From: JAIROC01 sp031553535
GTDB lineage: Bacteria; Bacteroidota; Bacteroidia; Bacteroidales; WCHB1-69
Assembly: GCA_031553535.1 (NCBI GenBank)
Contig: JAVBLM010000007.1
Span: 1-64,000, forward strand
DNA length: 64,000 bases
Direction of reading: 5' to 3'
The first letter of the stretch is position 1; each line of letters opens with the position of its first letter. This document shows positions 44,720-52,980 of the stretch, one piece after another. The notes beneath the pieces are model-generated. The model saw only the letters and a list, made by a program, of their open reading frames with translations, was not told the origin of the DNA and did not search any database. A program made the translations under genes and the position numbers.

Positions 44720-46249
44720 CTATTCCCATTCTATAGTAGCAGGAGGTTTTGAACTTATATCATATACAACGCGGTTAACACCCCGTACTTTATTGATTAC
44801 TTCATTAGAAATGTTAGCCAGTAATTCATAAGGAAGATGTACCCAATCTGCCGTCATACCATCAGTAGAAGTAACCGCACGTAATGCCACACAATTTTCG
44901 TATGTACGCTCATCGCCCATTACACCAACTGTTTTTACAGGAAGCAGTATGGCGCCTGCCTGCCATGTCTTTTCATACCAACCCGATTCTTTCAATTTAT
45001 CAACAAAGATAAAATCAACTTCCTGCAAGATACGGACTTTGTCTTCCGTGATTTCTCCTAAGATACGTATTCCCAAACCGGGGCCCGGGAAAGGATGACG
45101 ATTTAATAAGTTAGAAGAGATGCCGAGTGCTTTGCCAATAGTCCGGACTTCATCTTTGAACAATAAACGAAGCGGTTCCACTATTTTCAGTTTCATATAG
45201 TCGGGAAGGCCCCCTACGTTGTGATGAGATTTAATAGTAGCAGAAGGCCCTTTTACTGAGACTGATTCAATGACATCAGGATAAATGGTTCCTTGTGCCA
45301 GCCATTTGACATCTTTTATTTTGTGTGCTTCCTGGTCAAAGACTTCGATAAATGTATTTCCAATAATTTTGCGCTTTTGTTCCGGTTCGCTAACACCTTT
45401 TAGTTTCTGATAAAATAATTGGGAAGCATCAACCCCGATAACATTCAACCCGGTTTCCTTATAATTTGCCAATACCGATTCAAACTCATTTTTACGAAGC
45501 AATCCATTATTGACAAAGATTCCGGTCATGTTTTTCCCGATTGCCTTATGAAGCAGATAAGCCGCTACACTTGAGTCAACGCCTCCTGAAATCGCTAAAA
45601 TAACTTTATCCTCTTTTAATTGTTCCCGGAGTGTTTTAACGCTTGTTTCAATGAAAGAGTCAGGAGTCCAGCTCTGGGAACAACGGCAAATACCAACTAC
45701 AAAGTTCTTCAAAATCTGTTTCCCTTGCTCGGAATGATGTACTTCCGGATGAAATTGAATTCCATAGGTGGTTTCTTTTGCTATTTTATATCCGGCATGT
45801 TTTACATCCGAAGTACTACAAATAACTTCAAATTCCTCAGGAATATTTGTAATACTGTCTCCGTGAGACATCCAAACCTGTGTGTTTTGATCTATTCCGG
45901 TTAACAGATCACTCTTATTATTGAGATAAACCAGCTTTGCCCTTCCATATTCCCGGCTGGATGAAGGCTGGACTTTTCCTCCATCATGATATGCTAAAAA
46001 CTGAGCTCCATAACAGATTCCCAATACAGGAACTTTACCCCTGAAAACTTCTAAATTGGGAACAGGAGCCTGTTTATCATATACCGAAAAAGGACTGCCG
46101 GATAAAATAACCCCCTTTACATTCGGAGACAATTTATTAATTTCATTATAAGGATGTATTTCACAGTATACATTCAGTTCCCGAATTCTACGAGCTATTA
46201 GTTGAGTGTATTGTGAACCAAAATCTAAGATTAAAATCATTTCTTCCAT
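44720..46249 (-). CDS. guaA: GMP synthase (glutamine-hydrolysing)
   Basis: An approximately 509-residue GuaA, converting XMP to GMP using ATP and glutamine. The class I amidotransferase domain has nucleophile GICYGAQF (about residue 83) and the partner GIQFHPEVHH; the PP-loop ATP pyrophosphatase motif is ISGGVDSSVAAYLL; the C-terminal dimerisation domain ends PPATIEWE. I choose the ATG at 46249 (MEEMILILDFGSQYTQ), which aligns with family starts. An in-frame ATG at 46264 lies upstream of the -7 box (46254-46261). The box ends only 4 nt before 46249, so the message may be leaderless or start at 46240. Confidence 0.95.
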   Translation of the reverse strand: MEEMILILDFGSQYTQLIARRIRELNVYCEIHPYNEINKLSPNVKGVILSGSPFSVYDKQAPVPNLEVFRGKVPVLGICYGAQFLAYHDGGKVQPSSSREYGRAKLVYLNNKSDLLTGIDQNTQVWMSHGDSITNIPEEFEVICSTSDVKHAGYKIAKETTYGIQFHPEVHHSEQGKQILKNFVVGICRCSQSWTPDSFIETSVKTLREQLKEDKVILAISGGVDSSVAAYLLHKAIGKNMTGIFVNNGLLRKNEFESVLANYKETGLNVIGVDASQLFYQKLKGVSEPEQKRKIIGNTFIEVFDQEAHKIKDVKWLAQGTIYPDVIESVSVKGPSATIKSHHNVGGLPDYMKLKIVEPLRLLFKDEVRTIGKALGISSNLLNRHPFPGPGLGIRILGEITEDKVRILQEVDFIFVDKLKESGWYEKTWQAGAILLPVKTVGVMGDERTYENCVALRAVTSTDGMTADWVHLPYELLANISNEVINKVRGVNRVVYDISSKPPATIEWE

Positions 46250-46253
46250 AATA

Positions 46254-46261
46254 CAAAAATA
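46254..46261 (-). promoter_or_regulatory. -7 box (TATTTTTG) overlapping guaA upstream ATG
   Basis: TATTTTTG on the minus strand fits TAnnTTTG. It overlaps the codons following the alternative ATG at 46264, so that start is unlikely. Confidence 0.45.
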
Positions 46262-46359
46262 CATTATTTTCAGGCAGCAATAATTATCTTATCTTCTTTT
46301 TTTTTCACAAGATCAAGTTAATGAATGAGCGGAATGCACTAAGCCATTAAGTTATTAGT
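46262..46359. other. guaA upstream spacer
   Basis: Short non-coding stretch between the guaA promoter and the MITE-like element; nothing recognised. Confidence 0.4.
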
Positions 46360-46673
46360 AGAAATTACGCAAGTAAAAAAACAACAATAGATTCAAGATT
46401 AACTTTGTTGGGTTTGCAAGCTCGGTTCAAAGCCCAAGATTTAAATCTGCGGGACCTTTAACTCGCCGAAGGCAAATTAGCGGAAAAAATAAAAAACGCA
46501 ACGTGCAGAAAGAATAAAACCGATAAAATAGATAAAGCCGATAAAGGCGATAAAAGAAAAGCAAGTATCGTTCACTTGTCCACTTGTTTACTCGTAATAC
46601 AAAAATCAACAAGAGAATAAGCTGCTTCGCGAATGATAACTTCCTGTAACTTCATTTAACTTGCGTAACTTCT
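46360..46673. mobile_element. MITE-like element, 314 bp
   Basis: Inverted ends AGAAATTACGCAAG (46360-46373) and CTTGCGTAACTTCT (46660-46673). The interior has TTTGCAAGCTCGGTTC, a TCTGCGG motif, four GATAAA 9-bp repeats (about 46508-46555) and the CTGCTTCGCGAATGATAAC tail that it shares with 28701-28905. It is non-coding. Between 46674 and the SPFH promoter nothing else is recognised. Confidence 0.7.
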
Positions 46674-46859
46674 ACTACGAATAGATAATTACACAAATCG
46701 ATGCTGAATAATCCGAAATAATGAAATGCAATTAGTTGAAAAACGAATGAAAGGCCAGGCAAGTTACTCTAAAATCCTGCATATATTTCTGATTATTAGA
46801 AATGAATAAAAGAAATATATTTTTTAATTAGTTTGAAGATATAATATCTGAAAAGATGA

Positions 46860-46867
46860 TATATTTG
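46860..46867 (+). promoter_or_regulatory. -7 box (TATATTTG) for the SPFH gene
   Basis: TATATTTG fits TAnnTTTG and lies 36 nt before the ATG at 46904. It argues against the earlier in-frame ATG at 46856. Confidence 0.5.
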
Positions 46868-46903
46868 CAATATCAAAATAATATCAATTTAAAATATTTT
46901 ATT

Positions 46904-47803
46904 ATGGATAAAGAAATAAAATTCAACGGTGTAACGATTAATGGATTATTAATGGTATTTATAGAGTTCTTATTATTGGCAGGATCAATTGTATGTTTCT
47001 GTTTTGTTCAGAACAGTGAACTTTGGTTGATTCCGGGGTTCCTTTTACTTTTTGTTTTCATGTTTTTCCTATTTGGTTATATCCTTATAGAGCCTAATGA
47101 GGCGAGTGTTATGTTGTTTTTCGGCATATATAAGGGGACAATAAAAAAGAATGGCTTTTTTTGGGTGAATCCCTTATATAAAAAGAAAAAAATATCACAG
47201 CGGATTTGTAACCTGGATACCGATCCGATCAAGGTAAATGACAAGATAGGTAACCCTATTATGATTGGCCTGGTTCTGGTCTGGAAAATAGAGGATACCT
47301 ATAAAATAATGTTTGATATTGAGAATAGCGGGAAAAGCAGGAACGCATACGAGCATTTTGTAAAGGTTCAAAGTGATGCCGCATTACGGAAAGTTGCCGG
47401 ATTATATCCGTATGATAATCTCGAGGATGAACATGATCATAGTGCGACATTGCGTTCCAGCAGTGATGAAGTGAATGAAAAGCTGGAAAATGAATTGATA
47501 GAAAGACTTTCCATCGCCGGCATTAAAGTAGTAGAAGCACGGATTAACTATCTGGCATATGCTTCGGAGATAGCCGGAGCTATGCTTCGCCGGCAACAGG
47601 CATCTGCCATCATTGCGGCAAGGGAAAAGATTGTAGAAGGAGCCGTTAGTATGGTGGAACTTGCTTTGAATAAACTTTCCGAAAAGGAAGTTGTTGTATT
47701 GGACGAAGATAAAAAAGCGGCAATGGTAAGCAATCTGATGGTTGTATTATGTGCTGATGATTCTGCTCAACCGGTTATTAATACGGGAACATTATATCAA
47801 TAA
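46904..47803 (+). CDS. SPFH/band 7 domain membrane protein
   Basis: An approximately 299-residue stomatin/prohibitin-type protein. Two adjacent hydrophobic segments (about residues 11-35 and 41-62) anchor it, followed by an SPFH domain (EPNEASVMLFFGIYKGTI; LDTDPIKVNDKIG; VWKIEDTYKI) and a helical oligomerisation tail (INYLAYASEIAGAMLRRQQA). Such proteins form large ring assemblies in membrane microdomains. The start at 46904 is favoured over 46856 by the -7 box at 46860-46867. It is followed after 11 bp by a small Arc-like gene, a pairing also familiar in other Bacteroidota. Confidence 0.9.
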   Translation: MDKEIKFNGVTINGLLMVFIEFLLLAGSIVCFCFVQNSELWLIPGFLLLFVFMFFLFGYILIEPNEASVMLFFGIYKGTIKKNGFFWVNPLYKKKKISQRICNLDTDPIKVNDKIGNPIMIGLVLVWKIEDTYKIMFDIENSGKSRNAYEHFVKVQSDAALRKVAGLYPYDNLEDEHDHSATLRSSSDEVNEKLENELIERLSIAGIKVVEARINYLAYASEIAGAMLRRQQASAIIAAREKIVEGAVSMVELALNKLSEKEVVVLDEDKKAAMVSNLMVVLCADDSAQPVINTGTLYQ

Positions 47804-47814
47804 AAGCAACAGAC

Positions 47815-47979
47815 GTGTCAGCAAAGAAAAATGACAGTAAACCTTTTGTCTTGCGGATAGAGCCGGATAAACTTGCTGCAATCGAGAAGTGGGCACAGGA
47901 TGAATTCCGTAGCACAAATGGGCAAATATTATGGATTATAGATCAGGCGCTTAAAAAGAATAAAAGACGTAAAGAATAA
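47815..47979 (+). CDS. small Arc-like ribbon-helix-helix protein
   Basis: A 54-residue protein starting at GTG (no in-frame ATG is near). The sequence KPFVLRIEPDKLAAIEKWAQ then DEFRSTNGQILWIIDQAL has the ribbon-helix-helix pattern: a beta-strand (FVLRI), helix (DKLAAIEKWAQDEF) and a second helix (NGQILWIIDQALKK), with a basic tail. It lies 11 bp after the SPFH gene and is surely co-transcribed. The family is usually annotated as an Arc-like DNA-binding domain. Whether it regulates DNA or acts as a partner of the SPFH protein is unknown. Confidence 0.85.
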   Translation: MSAKKNDSKPFVLRIEPDKLAAIEKWAQDEFRSTNGQILWIIDQALKKNKRRKE

Positions 47980-48340
47980 TATTCGGATAAATTCATTTTG
48001 TTTATATTACTGAGAGCGAAGGTTTGAAAAATCAGGTTTATGGTTTTTTGAACCTTTTTGTTTGTGAAGTTGTCAAACGTTAACCTGGGAAATTCTCTCG
48101 CTTTGCTTCGATTCTCCCTGCACTTCATGGTTCGGGTGATTGACCCCTTGGGTTTTGTTTCCCGTAATGAAACTATTAATAACAGAAGTTACGCAAGTTA
48201 CAGGAAGTTACACAAGTTACAGGAATAAGGATAGATTCAAGATTATAAATAGTTTTTCTGCATTTTATCTATTTTATTTTTCCCGCAGACCCCGCAGACA
48301 TTCCGCAGATTTTTTCTTGTCAACCTGTTTCATGAGAGGA
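47980..48340. repeat. MITE-family end and inverted partial long repeat
   Basis: AGAAGTTACGCAAG (48184-48197) is followed by three more AAGTTAC units 9-10 bp apart, then an inverted partial copy of the 220-bp repeat (48240-48345: GATAAA-type and CCGCAGA-type motifs on the opposite strand, and CAACCTGTTTCATGAGAGG). Bases 47980-48180 show nothing else recognisable. Confidence 0.65.
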
Positions 48341-48377
48341 CAAAAAATATCCGCAAGTAAATGAATACTTGCGGATA
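48341..48377 (-). terminator. rho-independent terminator
   Basis: Perfect 12-bp stem TATCCGCAAGTA (48348-48359) and TACTTGCGGATA (48366-48377), followed on the minus strand by a T-run. It lies 34 bp after the stop of the T9SS cargo gene at 48412. Confidence 0.85.
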
Positions 48378-48411
48378 GTAAAAAATGTGTTATTTATTTT
48401 AGATAAAGTTA

Positions 48412-49140
48412 TTATCTGATAACCTGAATTTTTTCGGTGCGGATATTTTTACCGCTTTGCATTTTTACAATGTATAGGCCATTTGATAGATTACCCATAT
48501 CAATATCCACACTACCCATTACGGAAGGAACAGTCCGAACCAATTGTCCCGTAATAGTGTAAATACTTATATCCGTAGCATCATTTAAATTTTCAATTTT
48601 CAAATTATCACGTACAGGATTTGGATAAATCTTGGCTTCGTTTAGTATATCAACATCTGCAATTCCTGTTGTTGCAGTTATAGTAAACACTGCACAAAAA
48701 GCAGCTTCCGTAACAGGTGTTTGTGGATTACCTGCTCCTCCATATACAACATAAGGAACAGATCCGCAAAGTTTATTTGCATAATTTCCTGTTTTAATGC
48801 TAGTAACTGCAAGGGGAACATTTACAAAAGGTGTTGAAATTAATGAGTCTGTACCTATTGTTGCAGACACTGGAAATGTTATGGGTAAATATTGTGTAGT
48901 TTCATTAAAAACCAATTGAAAAGCTATGGAATCCCCAGCATTTAGTGCGCTTCCTGTGTTTTTGCATATGAAACTAACAGGAAGAGTTACTGTTTGTGCG
49001 CCTGAAGTGTAAGACAAAGACATGCTATCTAATTTATAGACAGATGTTTCACCTATTAGCACTAGTAAATTTGTAATTTGTTGCCCTTGTGCAAACTGAA
49101 AGCCTGCAAATAAAATAAACGTGTAAATAAATTTTTTCAT
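48412..49140 (-). CDS. small secreted protein with type A T9SS sorting domain
   Basis: A 242-residue protein. It has a signal peptide (residues 1-19, ending FQFAQGQ) and a middle beta-rich region of unknown family (residues about 20-165; only a few cysteines). The T9SS type A C-terminal domain runs from about residue 169 (KIYPNPVRDNLKIENL) to IDMGNLSNGLYIVKMQSG and ends KIQVIR. The protein should cross the outer membrane by the type IX system and be attached to the surface or released. Bracketed by a -7 box (49190-49197) and a terminator, so probably monocistronic. Confidence 0.9.
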   Translation of the reverse strand: MKKFIYTFILFAGFQFAQGQQITNLLVLIGETSVYKLDSMSLSYTSGAQTVTLPVSFICKNTGSALNAGDSIAFQLVFNETTQYLPITFPVSATIGTDSLISTPFVNVPLAVTSIKTGNYANKLCGSVPYVVYGGAGNPQTPVTEAAFCAVFTITATTGIADVDILNEAKIYPNPVRDNLKIENLNDATDISIYTITGQLVRTVPSVMGSVDIDMGNLSNGLYIVKMQSGKNIRTEKIQVIR

Positions 49141-49189
49141 TTCTTGAGATTTTTGTTATGTTAATAAATCATATTCGTAAACTGAAAGG

Positions 49190-49197
49190 CAAAAATA
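49190..49197 (-). promoter_or_regulatory. -7 box (TATTTTTG)
   Basis: TATTTTTG on the minus strand fits TAnnTTTG, 49 nt before the ATG of the T9SS cargo gene. Confidence 0.5.
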
Positions 49198-49530
49198 CTA
49201 AAAAAATAATTACGATGCTTTTTTAGTATAGAAAAAATAAAAATTTTATTACACATGTAAATATATGATTCCCAACTCTATTTTTGCGTTTAATAGATAT
49301 TAGGATGATAAAAGAGGCCGCATTTTGTCAGAATGGATAATTTATTGGAACTAAATTTATGAATAATTGATATTCTGTTTTGTTTATGGAAATTACCCAA
49401 GTTAAATAAAGTTATAGAAATAGGGATTAGTGGTAAATGGGTAAAAACACACTGAACAAACAGAAGTACGTCATTGGCAACGGAAATCTTTTTCTAATGT
49501 CGAACTTGTCAAAAGTTGAGATAATCTCCT
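49198..49530. other. intergenic with weak MITE-family remnant
   Basis: Mostly unremarkable A+T-rich DNA. Around 49387-49420, AAATTACCCAAGTTAAATAAAG-like sequence (split: AAATTACCCAAG, then AAGTTATAG) resembles a decayed repeat end. Confidence 0.4.
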
Positions 49531-50125
49531 TAAAAACAGGGATGCTGAAACAGGTCCAGCATGACGGCAATATGTTGGTTAATAGCGTCATTGCGAGGAA
49601 CGAAGCACCTGAGCCACGAAGTGTAGCGAAAGCATCGAAACGCAGTGAGATAATCTCTGTCATTGGTAGTATTTATTAAAGGTTCACACAAAAGGAAATG
49701 ACAGTAAGCATAGATTAATACCGTCATTGCGGACTTGATCCGCAATCCCTCCCCCTCTCAAAAGAAAGGGGATGCTGAAAACAAGTTCAGCATGACGCAA
49801 TATGTTGGTTAATACCGTCATTGCGAGGAACGAAGCAACCGAGCCACGAAGTGCAGCGAAAGCATCGAAACGCAGTGAGATAATCTCTGTCATTGGTAGT
49901 ATTTATTAAAGGTTCACACAAAAGGAAATGACAGTAAGCATAGATTAATACCGTCATTGCGGACTTGATCCGCAATCCCTCCCCTCTCAAAAGAAAGGGG
50001 ATGCTGAAAACAAGTTCAGCATGACGGCAATATGTTGGTTAAGAGTGTTGTTGCGAGGAACGAAGCACCTGAGCCACGAAGTATAGCGAAAGCATCGAAA
50101 CGCAGTGAGATAATCTCTATTCATT
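49531..50125. repeat. 230-bp tandem direct repeat of REP-like sequence (about 2.5 copies)
   Basis: TATGTTGGTT recurs at 49571, 49801 and 50031, exactly 230 bp apart, with nearly identical sequence between. Each full unit contains two 8-bp-stem hairpins (ATTGCGGA/TCCGCAAT and ATGCTGAA/TTCAGCAT) and the ATTGCGAGGAACGAAGCA...AAACGCAGTGAGATAATC segment found also near 58440-58515. Apparent ORFs here are repeats read in frame, not genes. Confidence 0.9.
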
Positions 50126-50224
50126 TTATCTCAACTTTTAATAAGTTCGTCTTTTCCACATTCCTCTTAATCCTTTTTGCAAGGGAATGGTTCTTCTTTT
50201 TACCCTTCTATTATTGCTGAAAAC

Positions 50225-50440
50225 CTTTCCGAACATCCGGAAACAAGCAAAGCATTTACTTTGGAGGTTTCCGACTTCCCGGAAACCTCCAAAGTGAATA
50301 CCGGGAGACTTTCCGGCCTTCCGGAAAGGTTCAAAGTAAATACCGTGATGCTTTCCGGCTTTCCGGAAACCCCCAAAGTAAACGCCGGGGTACTTTCCGA
50401 ACAGTCGGACGCTATAAATACCGGAATGCAATGTACAATA
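50225..50440. repeat. 42-bp tandem array no. 3 (5 units)
   Basis: Units start at 50225, 50267, 50309, 50351 and 50393, exactly 42 bp apart, in locally G+C-rich sequence. The better units carry the palindrome CTTTCCGG-CCTT-CCGGAAAG, with an 8-bp stem. The sequence is unrelated to the other two 42-bp arrays. Both strands are open with 14-residue repeats, but there is no evidence of expression. Confidence 0.9.
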
Positions 50441-50589
50441 GACGGGGCATAGAAACAAAAACGATATTATTGGCGAGGGAAATGACAGTAATGGAAAAAG
50501 CATTGCTCTTTTTAGTAGGGATTATCCCTATCATTCCTCCTCGTCATGAAAGCGTAGCAAAGGCATCCGGAACGGGAAAATTTTATAAA

Positions 50590-50618
50590 AAGTAAGGCTG
50601 CCTTTTCAGACAGCCTCA
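50590..50618 (-). terminator. rho-independent terminator
   Basis: Stem GAGGCTGTC / GGCAGCCTT (minus strand) with a short A-rich loop, followed by ACTTTTTAT. It begins 6 bp after the stop of the T9SS beta-helix protein gene. Confidence 0.7.
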
Positions 50619-50623
50619 TTCGC

Positions 50624-52156
50624 TTATTTATTTACTATTATTTTCCTGGTGAAGTTTTCCCCTTCCTGGGTTTGGACATGTATTAGATACATACCCGGTG
50701 CTAAGTCAGGAATATCCAGTTTAAAGTCTCCTCCTTCATATGCTTTGCTGTGAATTAACTTTCCTTCGAGCGAATACACTCCTACTGTAACAGGGTTGTA
50801 ATAGTTTCCAAGGGAAATGTTTATTCGTTCGTTGCTATTTATGGGATTGGGGTAGACGGATAATTCAATTTTTGAACTTTCTTCATCAAGAATATTCTCG
50901 TAATTATTATTTATTCGATCCGAAAGCGACTTTGTCGTATTACTGGATTCATAAGCTCCTAAATCAATATTATATCCCCGTATACGTTGATTTCCGGCTA
51001 AATCAGTTGCAGTTGTATTATAACTATTCCATCCCTTACCAATACAGGGGCTACTCAAAGATAAACTGTAATCATTAGAAGACACATTTACGAATAGAGG
51101 GTTTGTACTTCCTGCGAGATTGTTATTTGTGCCTGCAGCAGTTAACCCTTCAATTAGACTATAATTACAATTAGTAACATTTATGCCATATGTCTTTAAT
51201 GCCGATCCTATATTACCATAAATAATACTATTTCTTATCTTAACAATATCAGTACCATAGAAATAATTGTCAATATACATTCCGCTACCTCTTATGGATG
51301 CATTATTACCTGCGATAGTATTATTAATTAAAGTAAGAGACATCTCAATAACCGCTATTCCTCCCCCATAAGCTGCATAATTATTACTTATTTCTACATT
51401 TGTAAGAATCTGAGTATTATCATAACCGATAGAATAAAGTCCTCCTCCAGATGATTCACTTGCAGAGTTATTTTTAATCAGCACATTTGTAATAGCTGAA
51501 TTAGACATATATGCATAGATTCCACCACCATTATTACTAGCAGTATTATACATGATTTTCAGATGTTTTAAAGTAGGTGATGAACCAAATAAACAGATAC
51601 CTCCCCCAGTATTCCTATTTATACTGTAGCCATTTACATTATAGGAACCCGTTTTGTATGCATTCCCTCCTTGAATAGTAAAGCCATCTAATACGGCATT
51701 TCCTACCTCTCCGGCTGAAATAACAACATGATAGGCTATAACTGGTGGATAAATAATTGAACCAACTATTCTCATAGGCTGCACTCCTCCACTCAAAATA
51801 GTAGGATTCGTATTTGGATTTCTTCTGTAAAATTCTGTTACACCTTCATTTCCTGCAAAACCACCGTATACTTGCACATTTGGTCTTAAAACAAACGCAT
51901 TGTCAGGAGATATAGAGGTTCCAGTGGCAACTGTGTAATTATTAGCAAGACGCATTGGGGCATAAGTGCCTGTAGCAACCCACACTTCTCCACCTATATT
52001 AGAAAGCTGATTCATCATTGCTTGTAAATCACCGGAAGCATTAGCAAATGAACCAATTCCGGTTCCAGTTCCCCCTTGTTTTACAAAACGTATGTTTTGA
52101 GCGGAAAGAGATAAAATGCCCAAACATAAAAAAACTGCAGTTAAATAATTTTTCAT
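50624..52156 (-). CDS. secreted beta-helix protein with type A T9SS sorting domain
   Basis: An approximately 510-residue exported protein. It has a signal peptide (MKNYLTAVFLCLGILSLSAQ), a parallel beta-helix of the polymorphic-outer-membrane/pectate-lyase-like type with many NNGGGIYAY, SGGGLYSIG and YGGGIAVIE rungs (about residues 190-330), and a T9SS type A C-terminal domain from about residue 436 (VYPNPINSNERINISL) to DLAPGMYLIHVQTQEG and KIIVNK. Surface adhesin or glycan-binding/lyase roles are possible; no catalytic residues can be named. The start is taken at 52156, where the signal peptide begins, rather than 52183. Confidence 0.9.
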   Translation of the reverse strand: MKNYLTAVFLCLGILSLSAQNIRFVKQGGTGTGIGSFANASGDLQAMMNQLSNIGGEVWVATGTYAPMRLANNYTVATGTSISPDNAFVLRPNVQVYGGFAGNEGVTEFYRRNPNTNPTILSGGVQPMRIVGSIIYPPVIAYHVVISAGEVGNAVLDGFTIQGGNAYKTGSYNVNGYSINRNTGGGICLFGSSPTLKHLKIMYNTASNNGGGIYAYMSNSAITNVLIKNNSASESSGGGLYSIGYDNTQILTNVEISNNYAAYGGGIAVIEMSLTLINNTIAGNNASIRGSGMYIDNYFYGTDIVKIRNSIIYGNIGSALKTYGINVTNCNYSLIEGLTAAGTNNNLAGSTNPLFVNVSSNDYSLSLSSPCIGKGWNSYNTTATDLAGNQRIRGYNIDLGAYESSNTTKSLSDRINNNYENILDEESSKIELSVYPNPINSNERINISLGNYYNPVTVGVYSLEGKLIHSKAYEGGDFKLDIPDLAPGMYLIHVQTQEGENFTRKIIVNK

Positions 52157-52183
52157 AACTAAATAATTTTTATAATTAAACAC

Positions 52184-52434
52184 TTGATTTAATTCGTGTA
52201 CCCAGCGTTTTTATTACTCCGTGAGCATATATATTGATGCTCCTGTTATACGCTTTTTATACAATGTCTATTTATGTAGTTGCTTACAACCGTTTGTCTG
52301 TTTTGGAAGGATTATTTCGCGGGTCGGCCCCGCTTGACTTTGTCAAGGATGGCTAATACAGACGTTATATTTACTTGCAGGACTTTCATGTTTCTTTCAA
52401 TAATTGCATTGCAAATTAAAACAATTTTTTAATA
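52184..52434. other. long leader of the beta-helix gene
   Basis: Non-coding. If the -7 box at 52435-52442 is used, the leader is about 280 nt. Nothing else is recognised apart from CGGGTCGGCCCCGCTTGAC near 52320, a short G+C-rich palindrome. Confidence 0.4.
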
Positions 52435-52442
52435 CAAAACTA
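52435..52442 (-). promoter_or_regulatory. -7 box (TAGTTTTG)
   Basis: TAGTTTTG on the minus strand fits TAnnTTTG; best promoter candidate for the beta-helix protein gene. Confidence 0.4.
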
Positions 52443-52518
52443 CATTCTTGTGTTTTTTTTAAGATATTAATCTGTCTTTCCTGTATTTGTTTGCTAAACG
52501 AAGAAATCTTTTTTATTG

Positions 52519-52749
52519 AATCTTATTTTGAGGTGCCGGGATAAAAAGTGTATGGTTGAAATACGAAGCCTAGAAATAGCGGAACTCGGAGAGTTTAATT
52601 TGCATAACCCCCAATAAGTGTAACGATTGGGGGTTATGCATGTTTGACCCTAACGGGTCTCCGGGATAAATAATATTTACAATGAATTATTATCGTTATA
52701 GCAGTTATTCAGGTTGAACTTTTGCTTTCCGGCACCTCAAAATAAGATT
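52519..52749. mobile_element. 231-bp inverted-repeat-bounded element with internal hairpins
   Basis: Perfect 21-bp inverted ends (52519-52539 and 52729-52749; the left end begins AATCTTATTTTGAGG). Inside are a perfect 15-bp-stem hairpin (TGCATAACCCCCAAT 52601-52615, ATTGGGGGTTATGCA 52626-52640) and a small GACCC-TAAC-GGGTC hairpin (52646-52659). There is no ORF and no clear target duplication. It could be a MITE-like element or a structured RNA; the sequence alone does not decide. Confidence 0.6.
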
Positions 52750-52815
52750 TAGCCCTTTTTGACGGGAGTATTTCTTAAAAATAGTATTCCATGTATTTAT
52801 CTACTGAAAAAGTGG

Positions 52816-52823
52816 TAATTTTG
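52816..52823 (+). promoter_or_regulatory. -7 box (TAATTTTG) for mtgA
   Basis: TAATTTTG fits TAnnTTTG; it would give mtgA a leader of roughly 150 nt. Confidence 0.4.
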
Positions 52824-52980
52824 CACCAAAGACGTTTCTCTCTGAGAAATTTTTCAAAGTACATACATGTGATATATGTCAGGATGGTTTTCATGCAAAT
52901 GAGCATATAGGAAGAAATCAGAATACCAACCTTTCCTGTTTCACTGTTTTATGTGCTTTTTTTCTTTGAATACATTTTTT

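Noticed and set aside
46427..46612. 61-residue minus-strand gene
   Set aside because: It lies inside the 314-bp MITE-like element and consists of its repeats.
49427..49990. Several 60-80 residue reading frames between the two T9SS genes
   Set aside because: They are the 230-bp REP-like repeats translated; identical peptides recur because the DNA recurs.
50138..50503. 121-residue minus-strand repeat protein
   Set aside because: It overlaps array no. 3 and follows the 14-codon period imposed by the DNA repeat; no independent coding evidence.
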